DNA from: Pseudorhodobacter antarcticus
Lineage (GTDB): Bacteria; Pseudomonadota; Alphaproteobacteria; Rhodobacterales; Rhodobacteraceae
Direction: 5' to 3'
Assembly: GCA_945860375.1 (NCBI GenBank)
Contig: CAMAQR010000026.1
Span: forward strand, 1 to 54,190
Length of the DNA stretch: 54,190 nucleotides
A model generated the notes under the pieces. That model was not told the DNA's origin. It worked only from the letters and a program-made list of their open reading frames with translations, and did no database searches. The translations under genes were made by a program, and so were the position numbers. Positions 1 to 7,986 of the stretch are shown one piece after another (the stretch's first letter is position 1; each line of letters begins with the position of its first letter).

Positions 1-147
1 TTGGTATAACAATCGTCGCCTGCTCGGCCCTATCGGATACATCACCCCCGCAGAAGCAGAGGAGGCGTTCTATGCAAACCTGAACACAATCGATATGGTC
101 GCCTAGTCGTTGAACAAATCACCCTCCGATAAACCCGGGGCGGTTCA
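1..147 (+). mobile_element. IS3-family insertion sequence, right end (partial)
   Basis: The window opens inside an insertion sequence. The last codons of an IS3-type transposase are followed by a non-coding tail that ends at about base 147 with GGGGCGGTTCA. Read from outside, the end is TGAACCGCCCC, matching the TG...CA ends of IS3 elements. Sequence paralogous to the neighbouring gene begins right after it, so 147/148 is taken as the junction. The left end lies outside the window, so the target duplication cannot be checked. Confidence 0.75.
2..106 (+). CDS. IS3-family transposase OrfB, C-terminal fragment
   Basis: Bases 2-106 read in one open frame that enters from outside the window and ends in TAG. 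The peptide begins WYNNRRLLGPIGYITPAEAE. The W-Y-N-x-R-R-L...G-Y-x-x-P-x-x-x-E pattern is the extreme C-terminus of IS3-family OrfB integrases of the DDE superfamily, which cut and join DNA during transposition. The catalytic DDE residues lie upstream and cannot be seen, so it is unknown whether the full protein is intact. Assignment to the family is secure; the subgroup is not. Confidence 0.8.
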   Translation, partial: WYNNRRLLGPIGYITPAEAEEAFYANLNTIDMVA

Positions 148-421
148 AAGTGACGGGGCAGGCAAAGATGTCTATGGTTTTCCAAGTGCCGCGCGCGGTT
201 GGGCCGCGCGTCCGGACGCGTTCGGTGCCGACGACGACGGTGCCGACATGTGGGCCGTGCTGGCTCATGGCACTGACGCTGTGCTTGAAGTGGGTGCGGT
301 GGAGGTCCGATATGCGACATGCCCCGAACCTGATCCTAGCGCGGATTGGTAGATCGGGTACGTGCGGGACATTCACAGGTTGAAATGCCCACTGCAATGA
401 AGGTGAAGCCACAACCGTCAT
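119..421 (-). CDS. Hypothetical protein, C-terminus cut by IS element; paralogue of its upstream neighbour
   Basis: This ORF of 100 codons starts at an ATG that overlaps the stop of the gene at 418-903 (ATGA), so the two were probably translated together. Its second half (VGTVVVGTERVRTRG, later KTIDIFACPVT) closely matches the neighbour's TIVVGTERVNTRG and RTVELLACPVT, showing a tandem duplication. The last eight residues (NRPGFIGG) are encoded by the inverted repeat of the IS3-type element that ends at 147, so the natural C-terminus is lost. No known domain is recognised. The gene is probably phage- or island-derived and non-functional in this form. Confidence 0.55.
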   Translation of the reverse strand: MTVVASPSLQWAFQPVNVPHVPDLPIRARIRFGACRISDLHRTHFKHSVSAMSQHGPHVGTVVVGTERVRTRGPTARGTWKTIDIFACPVTLNRPGFIGG

Positions 422-903
422 TGGCTTTTCTTCCACGGGCAAACCCTCGGCATCGCCGCTGTCACCTCCAACGCCCGCAGCATCCCGCCCGCGATCAACC
501 CATCCCGCACCCAGTCCAGCGCCTGCCACCACTCCTCATATCCGCGCCTGGCGGAAGTGATCTGTTCTGGGTGTGGCCGCCAAGTGACCGGGCAAGCCAG
601 CAACTCGACGGTTCGCCACTTGCCGCGCGTATTCACCCGTTCGGTGCCAACCACAATGGTTGTCGCTCGCTCACCATGCTGGTTGTTCTTGGTTTCCACG
701 ATGACGCAGTGCGGTACGACACTTGTCATCCAGTCCGGGGTCAGTCCGGCCCGCGCCAGCTCGGCCACCTGGATCGCCATGGGGATACCGCCGAGGCTGT
801 CGAGCATACCTGCGACGGTGGCGGCGATCACCTCAGCGTCGGGGGTGGGTGCAGCTGCCGCTGGCTTTGGTGCCTGCGTCCTCTGTCCCCGGTGCGGATG
901 CAA
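418..903 (-). CDS. Hypothetical protein, tandem paralogue of the IS-truncated gene
   Basis: A protein of 161 aa is predicted from a TTG start at 903; no in-frame ATG or GTG lies further upstream before a stop near 958. The N-terminal 40 residues are rich in Ala and Pro. A helical part follows (EVIAATVAGMLDSL), then a beta-rich segment with GTERVNTRG and ELLACPVT that is repeated in the neighbouring gene, then a C-terminal helix with EEWWQALDWVRDGL. I do not recognise the family. It lies between tRNA-Asn and an IS element, a usual place for phage remnants. A second frame covering 833-1054 overlaps its start and may be a frameshifted N-terminal part. Confidence 0.5.
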   Translation of the reverse strand: MHPHRGQRTQAPKPAAAAPTPDAEVIAATVAGMLDSLGGIPMAIQVAELARAGLTPDWMTSVVPHCVIVETKNNQHGERATTIVVGTERVNTRGKWRTVELLACPVTWRPHPEQITSARRGYEEWWQALDWVRDGLIAGGMLRALEVTAAMPRVCPWKKSQ

Positions 904-982
904 CCTCGTGCTGGTTCGCTCCTGCCAGGTTTGGCGTCTCGACCCGCGCCAGCTCTTTCAACAGCTCCCCCGCACGGCCTCT

Positions 983-1006
983 GTTACCCCAAACGTTACC
1001 CCAAAC
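983..1006 (-). repeat. Perfect 12-bp tandem direct repeat downstream of tRNA-Asn
   Basis: On the minus strand GTTTGGGGTAAC occurs twice back to back, 63-86 bases past the 3' end of tRNA-Asn and just beyond its terminator. A very similar pair stands behind tRNA-Thr at 43835-43856. The position fits arm-type integrase binding sites or a direct-repeat scar of a tRNA-targeted element. This is inference; no integrase gene is seen here. Confidence 0.5.
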
Positions 1007-1017
1007 GATCAAACAAG

Positions 1018-1039
1018 AAAACTCGCCGAAGCGAGTTTT
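1018..1039 (-). terminator. Terminator of tRNA-Asn
   Basis: A perfect 9-bp stem (AAAACTCGC / GCGAGTTTT) closes a four-base loop, reading TTCG on the minus strand and followed there by TTTTCTTGTTT. It begins 30 bases downstream of the tRNA 3' end. The stem is symmetric and could also work on the plus strand, but no plus-strand gene precedes it. Confidence 0.75.
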
Positions 1040-1068
1040 CTGTAAGTAACTCATCTTTTAGAGATTTT

Positions 1069-1143
1069 TGGCTCCGGCGGTAGGGATCGAACCTACGACC
1101 AATTGATTAACAGTCAACTGCTCTACCGCTGAGCTACGCCGGA
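1069..1143 (-). tRNA. tRNA-Asn (anticodon GTT)
   Basis: The minus strand from 1143 folds as a cloverleaf of 75 nt with encoded CCA. The acceptor stem is TCCGGCG / CGCCGGA with G as discriminator base. The D arm holds AGCTCAGCGGTAGAGC. The anticodon loop is CTGTTAA with anticodon GTT, and the T arm contains GGTTCGATCC. The region just past its 3' end carries mobile DNA, so the gene has probably served as an integration site. Confidence 0.97.
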
Positions 1144-1212
1144 ACTGCGGGCCGTATAGCAAGGTGGTTTGGGGGCGTAAAGGGGGCGGGTGAAGAAAAA
1201 TGGCTTCCGCGG

Positions 1213-2088
1213 TCAGATCATTTGAAAACGGCTGTGCGGGGTGATGACTTTGGTCGCGGTGATCAGGTTTCTGGCATGCAGATCAATAAGATGCGCCAGA
1301 ACGTTGCGACTGGCGGCGGGCAGCAGGGCTGCGGGTGTTTCGGTGTATATCCGCGCGGCTAGGCTGGCGGCATCGGCGGGGCCATGCGCCAGCGCAGCCA
1401 GAACCTGTGTTTCACGGCTGTGGCGGTGCCGGGTCAACTCGGCCAGGCGGGCGGTGGGCTGCGCGATCGGTGCGCCGTGGCCGGGCAGCATCTGTGCCCA
1501 TGGCCTGCGGATCAGCAGGTCCAGTGATGCCCTGTAGGCGGCCATATCGCCATCGGGTGGTGATACCAGCGAGGTGGACCAACCCATGACGTGATCGCCG
1601 CTGAACAAGGTATCCCCGATGGCAAAGCACAGGTGGCCACCCATGTGTCCGGGGGTGTGCAGCACCTCTATCATCCGACCTGCAAGGACAATCTGCTGGC
1701 CATCCACAAGCTGCACATCGGGGGTAAAGGCCAGATCGACGCCTTCGCCGCCGCCCGTCAGCCCCTGTTCTGACAGAGCCGCCATTATGGCACTGCGGCC
1801 CGATTGGGCATCACCATAGGCCAGAATCGGCGCGCCGGTGCTGTGCGCCACTGTCGGGGCCAAGGCTGTGTGGTCGAGATGGGCATGGGTGATCAGGATC
1901 GCCTCCAACCGTCGACCCGCCAAGGCGGCCATGATCGCCTGATGGTGCGCGGGCAGGGCGGGACCTGGGTCGATCAGCACGCAGGACCGGTCGCCCTCGA
2001 TCAGATAGCTGTTGGTGCCGGTGCCTGTCATCGGGGAAGGATTATCAGCGCGCAAGCAGATGACGTTGGCAGGAAGGGGGCTTTGCAT
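1213..2088 (-). CDS. MBL-fold metallo-hydrolase (LACTB2-like)
   Basis: This 291-aa protein belongs to the metallo-beta-lactamase superfamily. The metal motif T-H-A-H-L-D-H lies at about residues 67-73 (H68, H70, D72, H73), with later ligands in TPGHMGGH, the SGDH motif and a final PGHG. After the hydrolase domain there is a helical C-terminal part (from TRHRHSRETQVLAAL) like the winged-helix tail of LACTB2-type proteins, some of which are RNases. The ATG at 2088 was chosen because upstream codons run into the divergent kinase gene, only 48 bp away. The substrate cannot be told from sequence. The TGA stop is 69 bases from tRNA-Asn. Confidence 0.85.
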   Translation of the reverse strand: MQSPLPANVICLRADNPSPMTGTGTNSYLIEGDRSCVLIDPGPALPAHHQAIMAALAGRRLEAILITHAHLDHTALAPTVAHSTGAPILAYGDAQSGRSAIMAALSEQGLTGGGEGVDLAFTPDVQLVDGQQIVLAGRMIEVLHTPGHMGGHLCFAIGDTLFSGDHVMGWSTSLVSPPDGDMAAYRASLDLLIRRPWAQMLPGHGAPIAQPTARLAELTRHRHSRETQVLAALAHGPADAASLAARIYTETPAALLPAASRNVLAHLIDLHARNLITATKVITPHSRFQMI

Positions 2089-2136
2089 TGCAGGCGGGGC
2101 TTTCCGATTGGTCCGATGACGGCTAGTCTTGCCTCT

Positions 2137-3462
2137 ATGCGCTTTCGCCTCAAGACCCTTTTGCCCCGCAGCCTGTTTGGCCGTGCCGCCTTGATTCTGG
2201 TGGCGCCGATCGTGACGGTGCAGTTGATCGTGTCGATCACTTTCATTCAGCGCCATTTTGAAGGCGTGACGCGGCAGATGACCCAAGGCGTGATCATCGA
2301 GATGGACTATCTGTTGGCTGCCGTGAATGCCGCTGACTCTCTGGCCGAAGCGCAGGCGCGTGCGGCTGAAATCGCCAGCGCCTTGCAATTGGATGTCACT
2401 TTGCCGGTGGATGCGGCTGCCATCCCCGCCGCTGACAGCCGGACAGTGCTCGATTGGTCGGGGCGCGAGATCATCGTGACCTTGCGCGCCGGATTGGCTG
2501 GGGTGCAGGCCGTTGATCTGACCACCAACAGCCGCGAATTTCAGGCCTATATCGGCACCGCTCATGGCCCGTTGCGGCTGGCTTTGGTCCGCAGCCGGGT
2601 GTCTGCGTCCAATTCGCATCAGCTTTTGGTGTGGATGGTGTTCACATCGGCCCTGATGACGGTGATCGCCTATGTGTTCCTGCGCAATCAGCTGACGCCC
2701 ATCACCCGGCTGGCGGATGCCGCCGAAGCCTTTGGCAAAGGGCAGACCATGCCTTACCGCCCGCGCGGGGCGACCGAAGTGCGCGCGGCGGGCAATGCGT
2801 TTTTGGACATGCGGGCGCGGATCGAGCGACAGATCGAAAGCCGCACCCTGATGCTATCTGGGGTCAGCCACGACCTGCGCACGCCGTTGACGCGGTTGAA
2901 GCTGGGGCTGGCGTTTCTGCCCGAAGACGACGAAACCGCCGCATTGCAGCGTGATGTCAGCGATATGCAGCGGCTGGTGGATGAGTTTCTGGCCTTTGCG
3001 CGCGGCGACGCCATGGAGGCACCAGAGCCGGTTGATCCGGCAGAATTGGTGCGCCGCGCCGTCGAAAACGCGGTGCGCGCCGGGCAGGCGGTGACTTTGG
3101 GTGCAGTGGACAGCCCCGGTTTGGTGCGGTTGCGGCCGCAAGCGGTGATGCGGGCTTTGGAAAATCTGATTGGCAATGGGGTGCGCTATGGCACCTTGGC
3201 CGAGGTCAGCCTGAGCATGACCGAGCGCATGGTGCGTCTGGTGGTCGAAGACAACGGCCCCGGCATTCCGCGCGAGCAGCGCGAAGAGGCGATGGTGCCC
3301 TTCAAACGGCTGGACGCGGCGCGCGATCCGAATCGGGGCGGCGGGGTAGGCCTTGGCCTCTCGATCGCCGCCGACATTGCCCGCAACCATGGTGGTGCCC
3401 TGCGGTTGGGGGAAAGTGAGCGGTTGGGCGGCTTGCGCGCGGAATTAACGTTGGCGCGGTAG
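2137..3462 (+). CDS. Sensor histidine kinase, EnvZ-like
   Basis: A 441-aa inner-membrane two-component sensor. The first membrane helix lies at about residues 10-33, a periplasmic part of roughly 130 residues follows, and a second helix lies near 165-190. A HAMP linker comes next, then HisKA with the phospho-acceptor H245 in SGVSHDLRTPLTRLKL. The HATPase part has an N box (ENLIGNGVRYG), a G1 box (DNGPGIP) and a GGGVGLGLSI G2 box. The N-terminal PRSLFGRAALILVAPIV and FIQRHFEGVTRQMT resemble EnvZ of Rhodobacterales. The ATG at 2137 gives an N-terminus that fits the family; an in-frame ATG at 2116 is possible. No response regulator is adjacent, so the partner (probably OmpR) is encoded elsewhere. 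Confidence 0.88.
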   Translation: MRFRLKTLLPRSLFGRAALILVAPIVTVQLIVSITFIQRHFEGVTRQMTQGVIIEMDYLLAAVNAADSLAEAQARAAEIASALQLDVTLPVDAAAIPAADSRTVLDWSGREIIVTLRAGLAGVQAVDLTTNSREFQAYIGTAHGPLRLALVRSRVSASNSHQLLVWMVFTSALMTVIAYVFLRNQLTPITRLADAAEAFGKGQTMPYRPRGATEVRAAGNAFLDMRARIERQIESRTLMLSGVSHDLRTPLTRLKLGLAFLPEDDETAALQRDVSDMQRLVDEFLAFARGDAMEAPEPVDPAELVRRAVENAVRAGQAVTLGAVDSPGLVRLRPQAVMRALENLIGNGVRYGTLAEVSLSMTERMVRLVVEDNGPGIPREQREEAMVPFKRLDAARDPNRGGGVGLGLSIAADIARNHGGALRLGESERLGGLRAELTLAR

Positions 3463-3481
3463 GGCGCCTTTAGTGTTCAGG

Positions 3482-3538
3482 GCCGGAGCGGGGGCGGTTT
3501 CGGGAGCCTCCGGCGGGGATATTTAGCAGACAGATGAA
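3482..3538 (+). repeat. Hairpin + GGGATATTT...ACAGATGAA repeat, copy 1
   Basis: A GC hairpin (GCCGGAG ... CTCCGGC) is followed at once by GGGGATATTTAGCAGACAGA and TGAA. The same layout is found at 22407-22464 and 24537-24582. This copy lies just past the EnvZ-like kinase gene, in the same direction, and before the convergent ynjD-like gene. It may act as a terminator or a dispersed extragenic repeat. Confidence 0.6.
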
Positions 3539-3560
3539 TGGGGCTGCCGGGGCGTTTCGC

Positions 3561-4202
3561 CTACAAGGGGTGACCCAAGGGGGAGATGACGGGTCCGCCT
3601 GCGGCTGCCGCATCTGCGGGATCGTGGGTCACAAGGATCACGGGCAAGCCCCGGTTGCGGGCTGCGGCAAAGACAAGGCTGCGGATCTGATCGCGCAGGG
3701 CAAGGTCAAGCCGCGAGAACGGCTCGTCCAACAGCAGTGCCTCCGGTTCGGCCAGCAGACTGCGCAGCAGGGCCACACGGGCGCGTTGGCCGCCGGACAG
3801 GGTGGCGGGGTCGCGGTCGGCAAAGCCTTGGAGGTCCATCTGGGCCAGACCCTCTTCGATCGCCGCGCGACGTTGGGGGCGGGGGACGCGGGCGGGCAAG
3901 CCAAAGCCAAGGTTGCCGGCAACCGACAGGTGCGGAAACAGCACATCATCTTGAAACAGCAGGCCAATCCTGCGCTGGGCCGTTGGCAGCTGCGTCACGT
4001 CGCGGCCCCGCAGCAGGATTTGGCCATGGACGGTGAATTCGGGCGCGGTTGCACCGATGACGGCGGCAAGCAGGGTGGATTTGCCGCTGCCAGATGGTCC
4101 CATCACGGTCAGAACCGTGGCGGGGGGGATATGGGTTGACACCTCGGCCAGCACTTGTCCGCGCAAGGAAACCCGCAGATGACGCAGCTCCAGACCGATC
4201 AT
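3561..4202 (-). CDS. ynjD: ABC transporter ATP-binding protein, YnjD type
   Basis: A 213-aa ATPase for the importer encoded by the two genes upstream. Walker A is GPSGSGKST (about residues 34-42), the Q loop is LLFQDD, the signature is LSGGQRARVALLRSLL, Walker B is ALLLDEPFS and the H switch is LVTHDPADA. The length matches YnjD/ThiQ-like short ATPases that lack a C-terminal regulatory domain. The ATG at 4202 overlaps the permease stop (ATGA), so the three genes form one transcript with translational coupling. ThiQ (thiamine) is the closest better-known relative, but no thiamine-specific signal is seen, so the substrate stays open. Confidence 0.85.
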   Translation of the reverse strand: MIGLELRHLRVSLRGQVLAEVSTHIPPATVLTVMGPSGSGKSTLLAAVIGATAPEFTVHGQILLRGRDVTQLPTAQRRIGLLFQDDVLFPHLSVAGNLGFGLPARVPRPQRRAAIEEGLAQMDLQGFADRDPATLSGGQRARVALLRSLLAEPEALLLDEPFSRLDLALRDQIRSLVFAAARNRGLPVILVTHDPADAAAAGGPVISPLGHPL

Positions 4203-5896
4203 GCCCGTGCTCCTGCCCACATGCCGCGCCGATTTGCGAAGGCCAGCCGGGGCAGGGCCAGCGCCAGCGCAAATCCAAGCGCAGGCAGGGCCATTTGCAG
4301 CAGCCCGTAGGCCCCGATCACTCGGCGATTGCCGCCTGATGACAGTGCCACTGCCTCGGTTGTCAGGGTTTCCACACGCCCGCCCCCGATCAGAAGGCTG
4401 GGCAGATATTGCCCGACCGAAACCGCCATGCCCACGGCTGCCGCGGTCAGTACGGCGGGCAGCAGCATCGGAAGCCGCAGGGTCCAGAAGATGCGGTTGG
4501 CGCTTGCGCCCAAGGCCGCCCCCGCCAGAGCTTGGCGGGTGTCCCAAGCACGATAGGCGGGCGACAGTGACAGAAAGACATAGGGCAGCACGAACACCAG
4601 ATGCGCGGCGGCGACAGACCACAGCGCACCGTCCAGCCGCAGGCGCAGGGCCAGCCCTTGCAGGCCGGGCAGAAAGGCGATCTGCGGCACGAGCAGCGGC
4701 AGGTACAACAGCCACAATGCCCGGGTGCTGGGGGTCAGGCCGTGACGGTCTTCGGCCTCAAGGCAGGCCAGAACCACTGCCATCGCGGCGGCGGTGGACA
4801 ACAGCGCGATGGTGGTGGTGGCGGCAAGAGTGGCCACCAGGTCAGGCGCGGATTTGGCCCAGGTCTTGAGGTCAAGGCTGTCGGGCAGGGCGTCAGGGAA
4901 CTGCCACGGACCGGCCAGTGACCACAACGCAAGACCCGCCAGCCCGGCAAAAAGCGCGCCCGCCAGCAGGCCGCCCGCGGCCCAAGCCATGCCGCGCAGT
5001 GCCGCGTCCACCGCGCAGCCGCGCAGGCCGCGTCCTGCCATGGACAGAAGCACCGGTTTTGCCAGCCGTTCCGCCAGATGCCACGAAAGCAATGCCAAGC
5101 AGACCAGGGCCAGTTGCAGCAACGCGGCACTGGCGGCGATGGGGCGTTGCGCCAAGCCGGGGTCGGTCATCCAATGGGTGATCTGCACTGACAGCGTCGG
5201 CGGCAGGCTGGGGCCAAGGATCAGTGCCATCTCGACCGCCGTCATCGCGTAGGTCAGCACGGCATAGACCGGCAAGCGCAATTGGCGGTAAAGTGCTGGC
5301 AGCACCGTCAGCGCAAAGCCCCAGACCTGACCATAACCCAAGCTTTGCGCCACCATCAGCCGGCGCTGGGCATCGGTTTGCGGCAAAGCGGCCAAGGCCA
5401 TCAGCAGCAGGAACGGCACTTCTTTCGCCATCAGGCCAAGGATCAGCGCCAGCCCGGCCGGATCGTTCAGGATCAACAGATCAGGTGGCGCTGTCCAGCC
5501 CGTTGCCCAAGGCGAAAGCATCCGGGCGATCCAGCCCGAAGGCGCGATCAAAAAGGCCAGCCCCAAAGCAGCGGCGGCATGCGGCACCGCCAGCAATGGC
5601 GACAACACATGCCGCAGCAGGCCAAAGGCGCGACTGCCTGACAGGGCTGCGACGATCAGCAGGGTGATCAGCAGCGACAGTGCCGTCGAGGTGACGCCCG
5701 TTGTGACCGAAAGCCACGCCGATTGCGCCAGCCCCGGCCAAGCCCAGAGCATGCGGGCCGCCGCCAGAGAGCCACCCGCGCGCAAATCAAAAGCGGGCCA
5801 AAGCGTGCCCGCCAGCCCGGCCAGAACTGGGGCCACCAGCAACAGCAACGTCAGGCGCGGGGCCAGTCGCAGCCACTGGCCCCGGCGTTTTGTCAT
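4199..5896 (-). CDS. ynjC: ABC transporter permease, YnjC type (double permease)
   Basis: A 565-aa inner-membrane protein with two fused permease halves, each with about six hydrophobic segments and an EAA-like loop. The first loop is near residue 185 (VAQSLGYGQVWGFALTVLPAL) and the second near residue 465 (AGAALGASANRIFWTLRLPML). The two-in-one build and the neighbours match YnjC, and more distantly ThiP and FbpB. The start ATG overlaps the stop of the binding-protein gene, and its own stop overlaps the ATPase start. The transported molecule is not known for this family with certainty. Confidence 0.85.
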   Translation of the reverse strand: MTKRRGQWLRLAPRLTLLLLVAPVLAGLAGTLWPAFDLRAGGSLAAARMLWAWPGLAQSAWLSVTTGVTSTALSLLITLLIVAALSGSRAFGLLRHVLSPLLAVPHAAAALGLAFLIAPSGWIARMLSPWATGWTAPPDLLILNDPAGLALILGLMAKEVPFLLLMALAALPQTDAQRRLMVAQSLGYGQVWGFALTVLPALYRQLRLPVYAVLTYAMTAVEMALILGPSLPPTLSVQITHWMTDPGLAQRPIAASAALLQLALVCLALLSWHLAERLAKPVLLSMAGRGLRGCAVDAALRGMAWAAGGLLAGALFAGLAGLALWSLAGPWQFPDALPDSLDLKTWAKSAPDLVATLAATTTIALLSTAAAMAVVLACLEAEDRHGLTPSTRALWLLYLPLLVPQIAFLPGLQGLALRLRLDGALWSVAAAHLVFVLPYVFLSLSPAYRAWDTRQALAGAALGASANRIFWTLRLPMLLPAVLTAAAVGMAVSVGQYLPSLLIGGGRVETLTTEAVALSSGGNRRVIGAYGLLQMALPALGFALALALPRLAFANRRGMWAGARA

Positions 5897-7104
5897 GGGG
5901 CGACGCCGTAGCGTGCAATCCAGTCGTCGGCCATGCGGTTGGCCCAGCTGCCATGCGGCTCCAGCAACACCGGGCCCAGATCGGCGGGCGACAGGGTGGC
6001 CACGCCCAGCGACAACCCGTCAAACCGCGCTTTGTCCGCTGGTCCCAGCGCGGCCATGTTCAGCACTGTCAGAAAGCCCAGGATGGCCGGGTCTTGGGCG
6101 CGGGCCTGCACCGCCGGGTCGAGCAGCAGGTCGGCCACCACCATCGCCCCCGCCTGATGGGCGGCATTGAACGGGATCGCCACGAAAGAGGCGTTGCCAA
6201 TGGTGCCGCCTTCCAAGACGAAGGTGCGCACAGAGTCGGGCAGGGTTCCCGCCGCGATCTCGGCGCTGACGCGGCCGGGGTTGAAGGCAAAGGCAATGTC
6301 GGTTTCGCCGTCGGCCAGAAGCTGGCCCAAGGCGGGTTCATTGGCTGGGAAGGCGGCCGCCTTGCGCCAAAGGGACGGGTGGATGTCATCGAGCAGCGCC
6401 CACAGCGGGGCGGTGATGCCCCCATAAGTCGTCTCGTCCACCGGCAATTGCAGCAGGGCCGGGTTGGCGACAACACCGTAAAGCGCCTGTTTCAGGAAGG
6501 TGGTGCCCAGATAGTCGGGCGGCTGCGGATAGGTGAAGCGACCCGGATTGGCCTTGACCCAAGCCGCAAGGTCAGCCAGCGATTTTGGCGGCATAGGCAG
6601 GCGCGCAGAGTCATATTCAAACACCAGCTGCGCCAGCGCCCATGGCGATTCGTAGCCTTCGGTCGGCAGGGTGAAATCGGTGACAACGGCGGGCTTGCCG
6701 CCGACATCAACCAAAGGCCAATTTGGCAACCCTTCGGCAAAAGGACCGTGCAGCAGCCCCGCCGCCTTCATTGCCGCGAAATTCGCGCCGTTGATCCAGA
6801 TCAGATCTACCGCGCCGCCCGATGTCTGGCCTGCGTCCTTTTCGGCGAGCACCCGCGCCACCGCATCGGCGGTATCGGCCAGCTTCACATGCTCAACAGT
6901 CACGCCATGGCGTGCGAAGGCTTCGGCCCCGACCCAAGCGATGAAATCATTGATCTTGGTGTCGCCGCCCCAAGCGTGCCAATAGACGGTCTGGCCCTTG
7001 GCAGCAGCCAGCACTGACGCCCAATCGGCGGCGCCTGCAGCGCCCCCAAAGGCTGTCATCAACAGGCCCAAACCGGACAACTTGCCAAAATCGCGTCTGT
7101 TCAT
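5893..7104 (-). CDS. ynjB: ABC transporter substrate-binding protein, YnjB type
   Basis: A 403-aa periplasmic solute-binding protein. The N-terminus MNRRDFGKLSGLGLLMTAFG has twin arginines followed by a hydrophobic stretch and an AGAA-like cleavage region, suggesting Tat export. The mature start contains VYWHAWGGDTKINDFIAWV, typical of YnjB, and the C-terminus ends with a WANRMADDWIARY helix. It is the first gene of the ynjBCD-like operon, with ATGA overlaps between all three genes. The start at 7104 was preferred to one further upstream because the signal peptide begins there. Binding specificity cannot be read from sequence. Confidence 0.85.
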   Translation of the reverse strand: MNRRDFGKLSGLGLLMTAFGGAAGAADWASVLAAAKGQTVYWHAWGGDTKINDFIAWVGAEAFARHGVTVEHVKLADTADAVARVLAEKDAGQTSGGAVDLIWINGANFAAMKAAGLLHGPFAEGLPNWPLVDVGGKPAVVTDFTLPTEGYESPWALAQLVFEYDSARLPMPPKSLADLAAWVKANPGRFTYPQPPDYLGTTFLKQALYGVVANPALLQLPVDETTYGGITAPLWALLDDIHPSLWRKAAAFPANEPALGQLLADGETDIAFAFNPGRVSAEIAAGTLPDSVRTFVLEGGTIGNASFVAIPFNAAHQAGAMVVADLLLDPAVQARAQDPAILGFLTVLNMAALGPADKARFDGLSLGVATLSPADLGPVLLEPHGSWANRMADDWIARYGVAP

Positions 7105-7263
7105 GCTGTTCCCGATCCCATGGCTTTTTGCGGCCTTGACGCAGGGATAGGGGGCATACCCTGCGCCATGCAACCAAAACACCCGCGTTATGACAGGAAT
7201 GTGAGACGCGGGCGGTAGACGGCGCGCGCGGGTTGGGTCAGGTCTTGGGAAAAAGGGGTGGTG

Positions 7264-7890
7264 ATGCTGGACGGAATGATGCGCAGGGCGATTGATCCGA
7301 CCGTAAACCGGCTAGGCCGGGCATTGGCCGCGCGTGGGGCCTCGGCTGACGGCGTCACGTTGGTGGGGTTGGCTTTGGGTCTGGTGGCGGCGGGGCTGAT
7401 TGCGGGCGGGGCGGCGACGGGAGTGGCCTTGCTGCCCTTGCTGGCGGGGAGGTTGGCCGATGGTTTGGATGGCGCGGTGGCGCGGGCCAGCAAAAAGACC
7501 GATTTCGGCGGTTTTCTGGACATCGCCTGCGACTTTCTTTTTTACGGCGCCATCCCTTTGGCCTTTGTGTTGCGCGATCCAGACGCGAATGCCGTGGCCG
7601 GAGCCTTCCTTTTGTGCAGCTTTTACGTCAATGGCGCGACCTTTCTGGCTTATGCGATCATGGCGGCCAAACGGGGGATGGAAACGGATGGGCGCGGCGA
7701 GAAATCGCTGTACTTTACCGCGGGTCTGCTGGAAGGCACGGAAACCATTGCATTTTTTATAGCGTTTTGTCTTTGGCCAGCAGCCTTTGCGCCCTTGGCT
7801 TGGGGATTTGGTGTGTTATGTTTCGTGACGGCGGGGGCAAGGGTTCTGCTGGCGCGGCGCGTGTTTGCAAACCCCAGACCACAGGCGTGA
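7264..7890 (+). CDS. CDP-alcohol phosphatidyltransferase family protein
   Basis: A membrane enzyme of about 208 aa that moves a phosphatidyl group from a CDP-alcohol to a second alcohol. The signature is present as DGAVAR, seven residues, then GGFLDIACD, giving the metal-binding Asp residues. It lies after a first hydrophobic hairpin, and four to five more hydrophobic segments follow. ATG 7264 is favoured because the GGGG at 7254-7257 lies 6 nt upstream; two in-frame GTG codons at 7258 and 7261 are alternatives. It is divergent from the ynjBCD operon. The alcohol substrate (glycerol phosphate, inositol phosphate or other) is not determined. Confidence 0.85.
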   Translation: MLDGMMRRAIDPTVNRLGRALAARGASADGVTLVGLALGLVAAGLIAGGAATGVALLPLLAGRLADGLDGAVARASKKTDFGGFLDIACDFLFYGAIPLAFVLRDPDANAVAGAFLLCSFYVNGATFLAYAIMAAKRGMETDGRGEKSLYFTAGLLEGTETIAFFIAFCLWPAAFAPLAWGFGVLCFVTAGARVLLARRVFANPRPQA

Positions 7891-7986
7891 AAATAAAGGC
7901 GCGCCCTTGCGGCCCCCGGCGCGCGCAACTAAGACTCTGGCAAGTATCGACGGATAAACCGACAGCGGACAACAGGCAGGTAAACC

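Noticed and set aside
833..1054. 73-codon minus-strand frame between tRNA-Asn and the hypothetical gene
   Set aside because: Its 5' part lies in the tRNA terminator and the tandem repeat. It might be a frameshifted N-terminal part of the 418-903 gene, but not a separate gene on present evidence.
7141..7164. Hairpin GCAGGG...CCCTGC upstream of the ynjBCD operon, considered as a TPP riboswitch because of ThiQ likeness
   Set aside because: The conserved thi-box elements (CTGAGA and the ACCTGAT-type segment) are not found, so no riboswitch is called.
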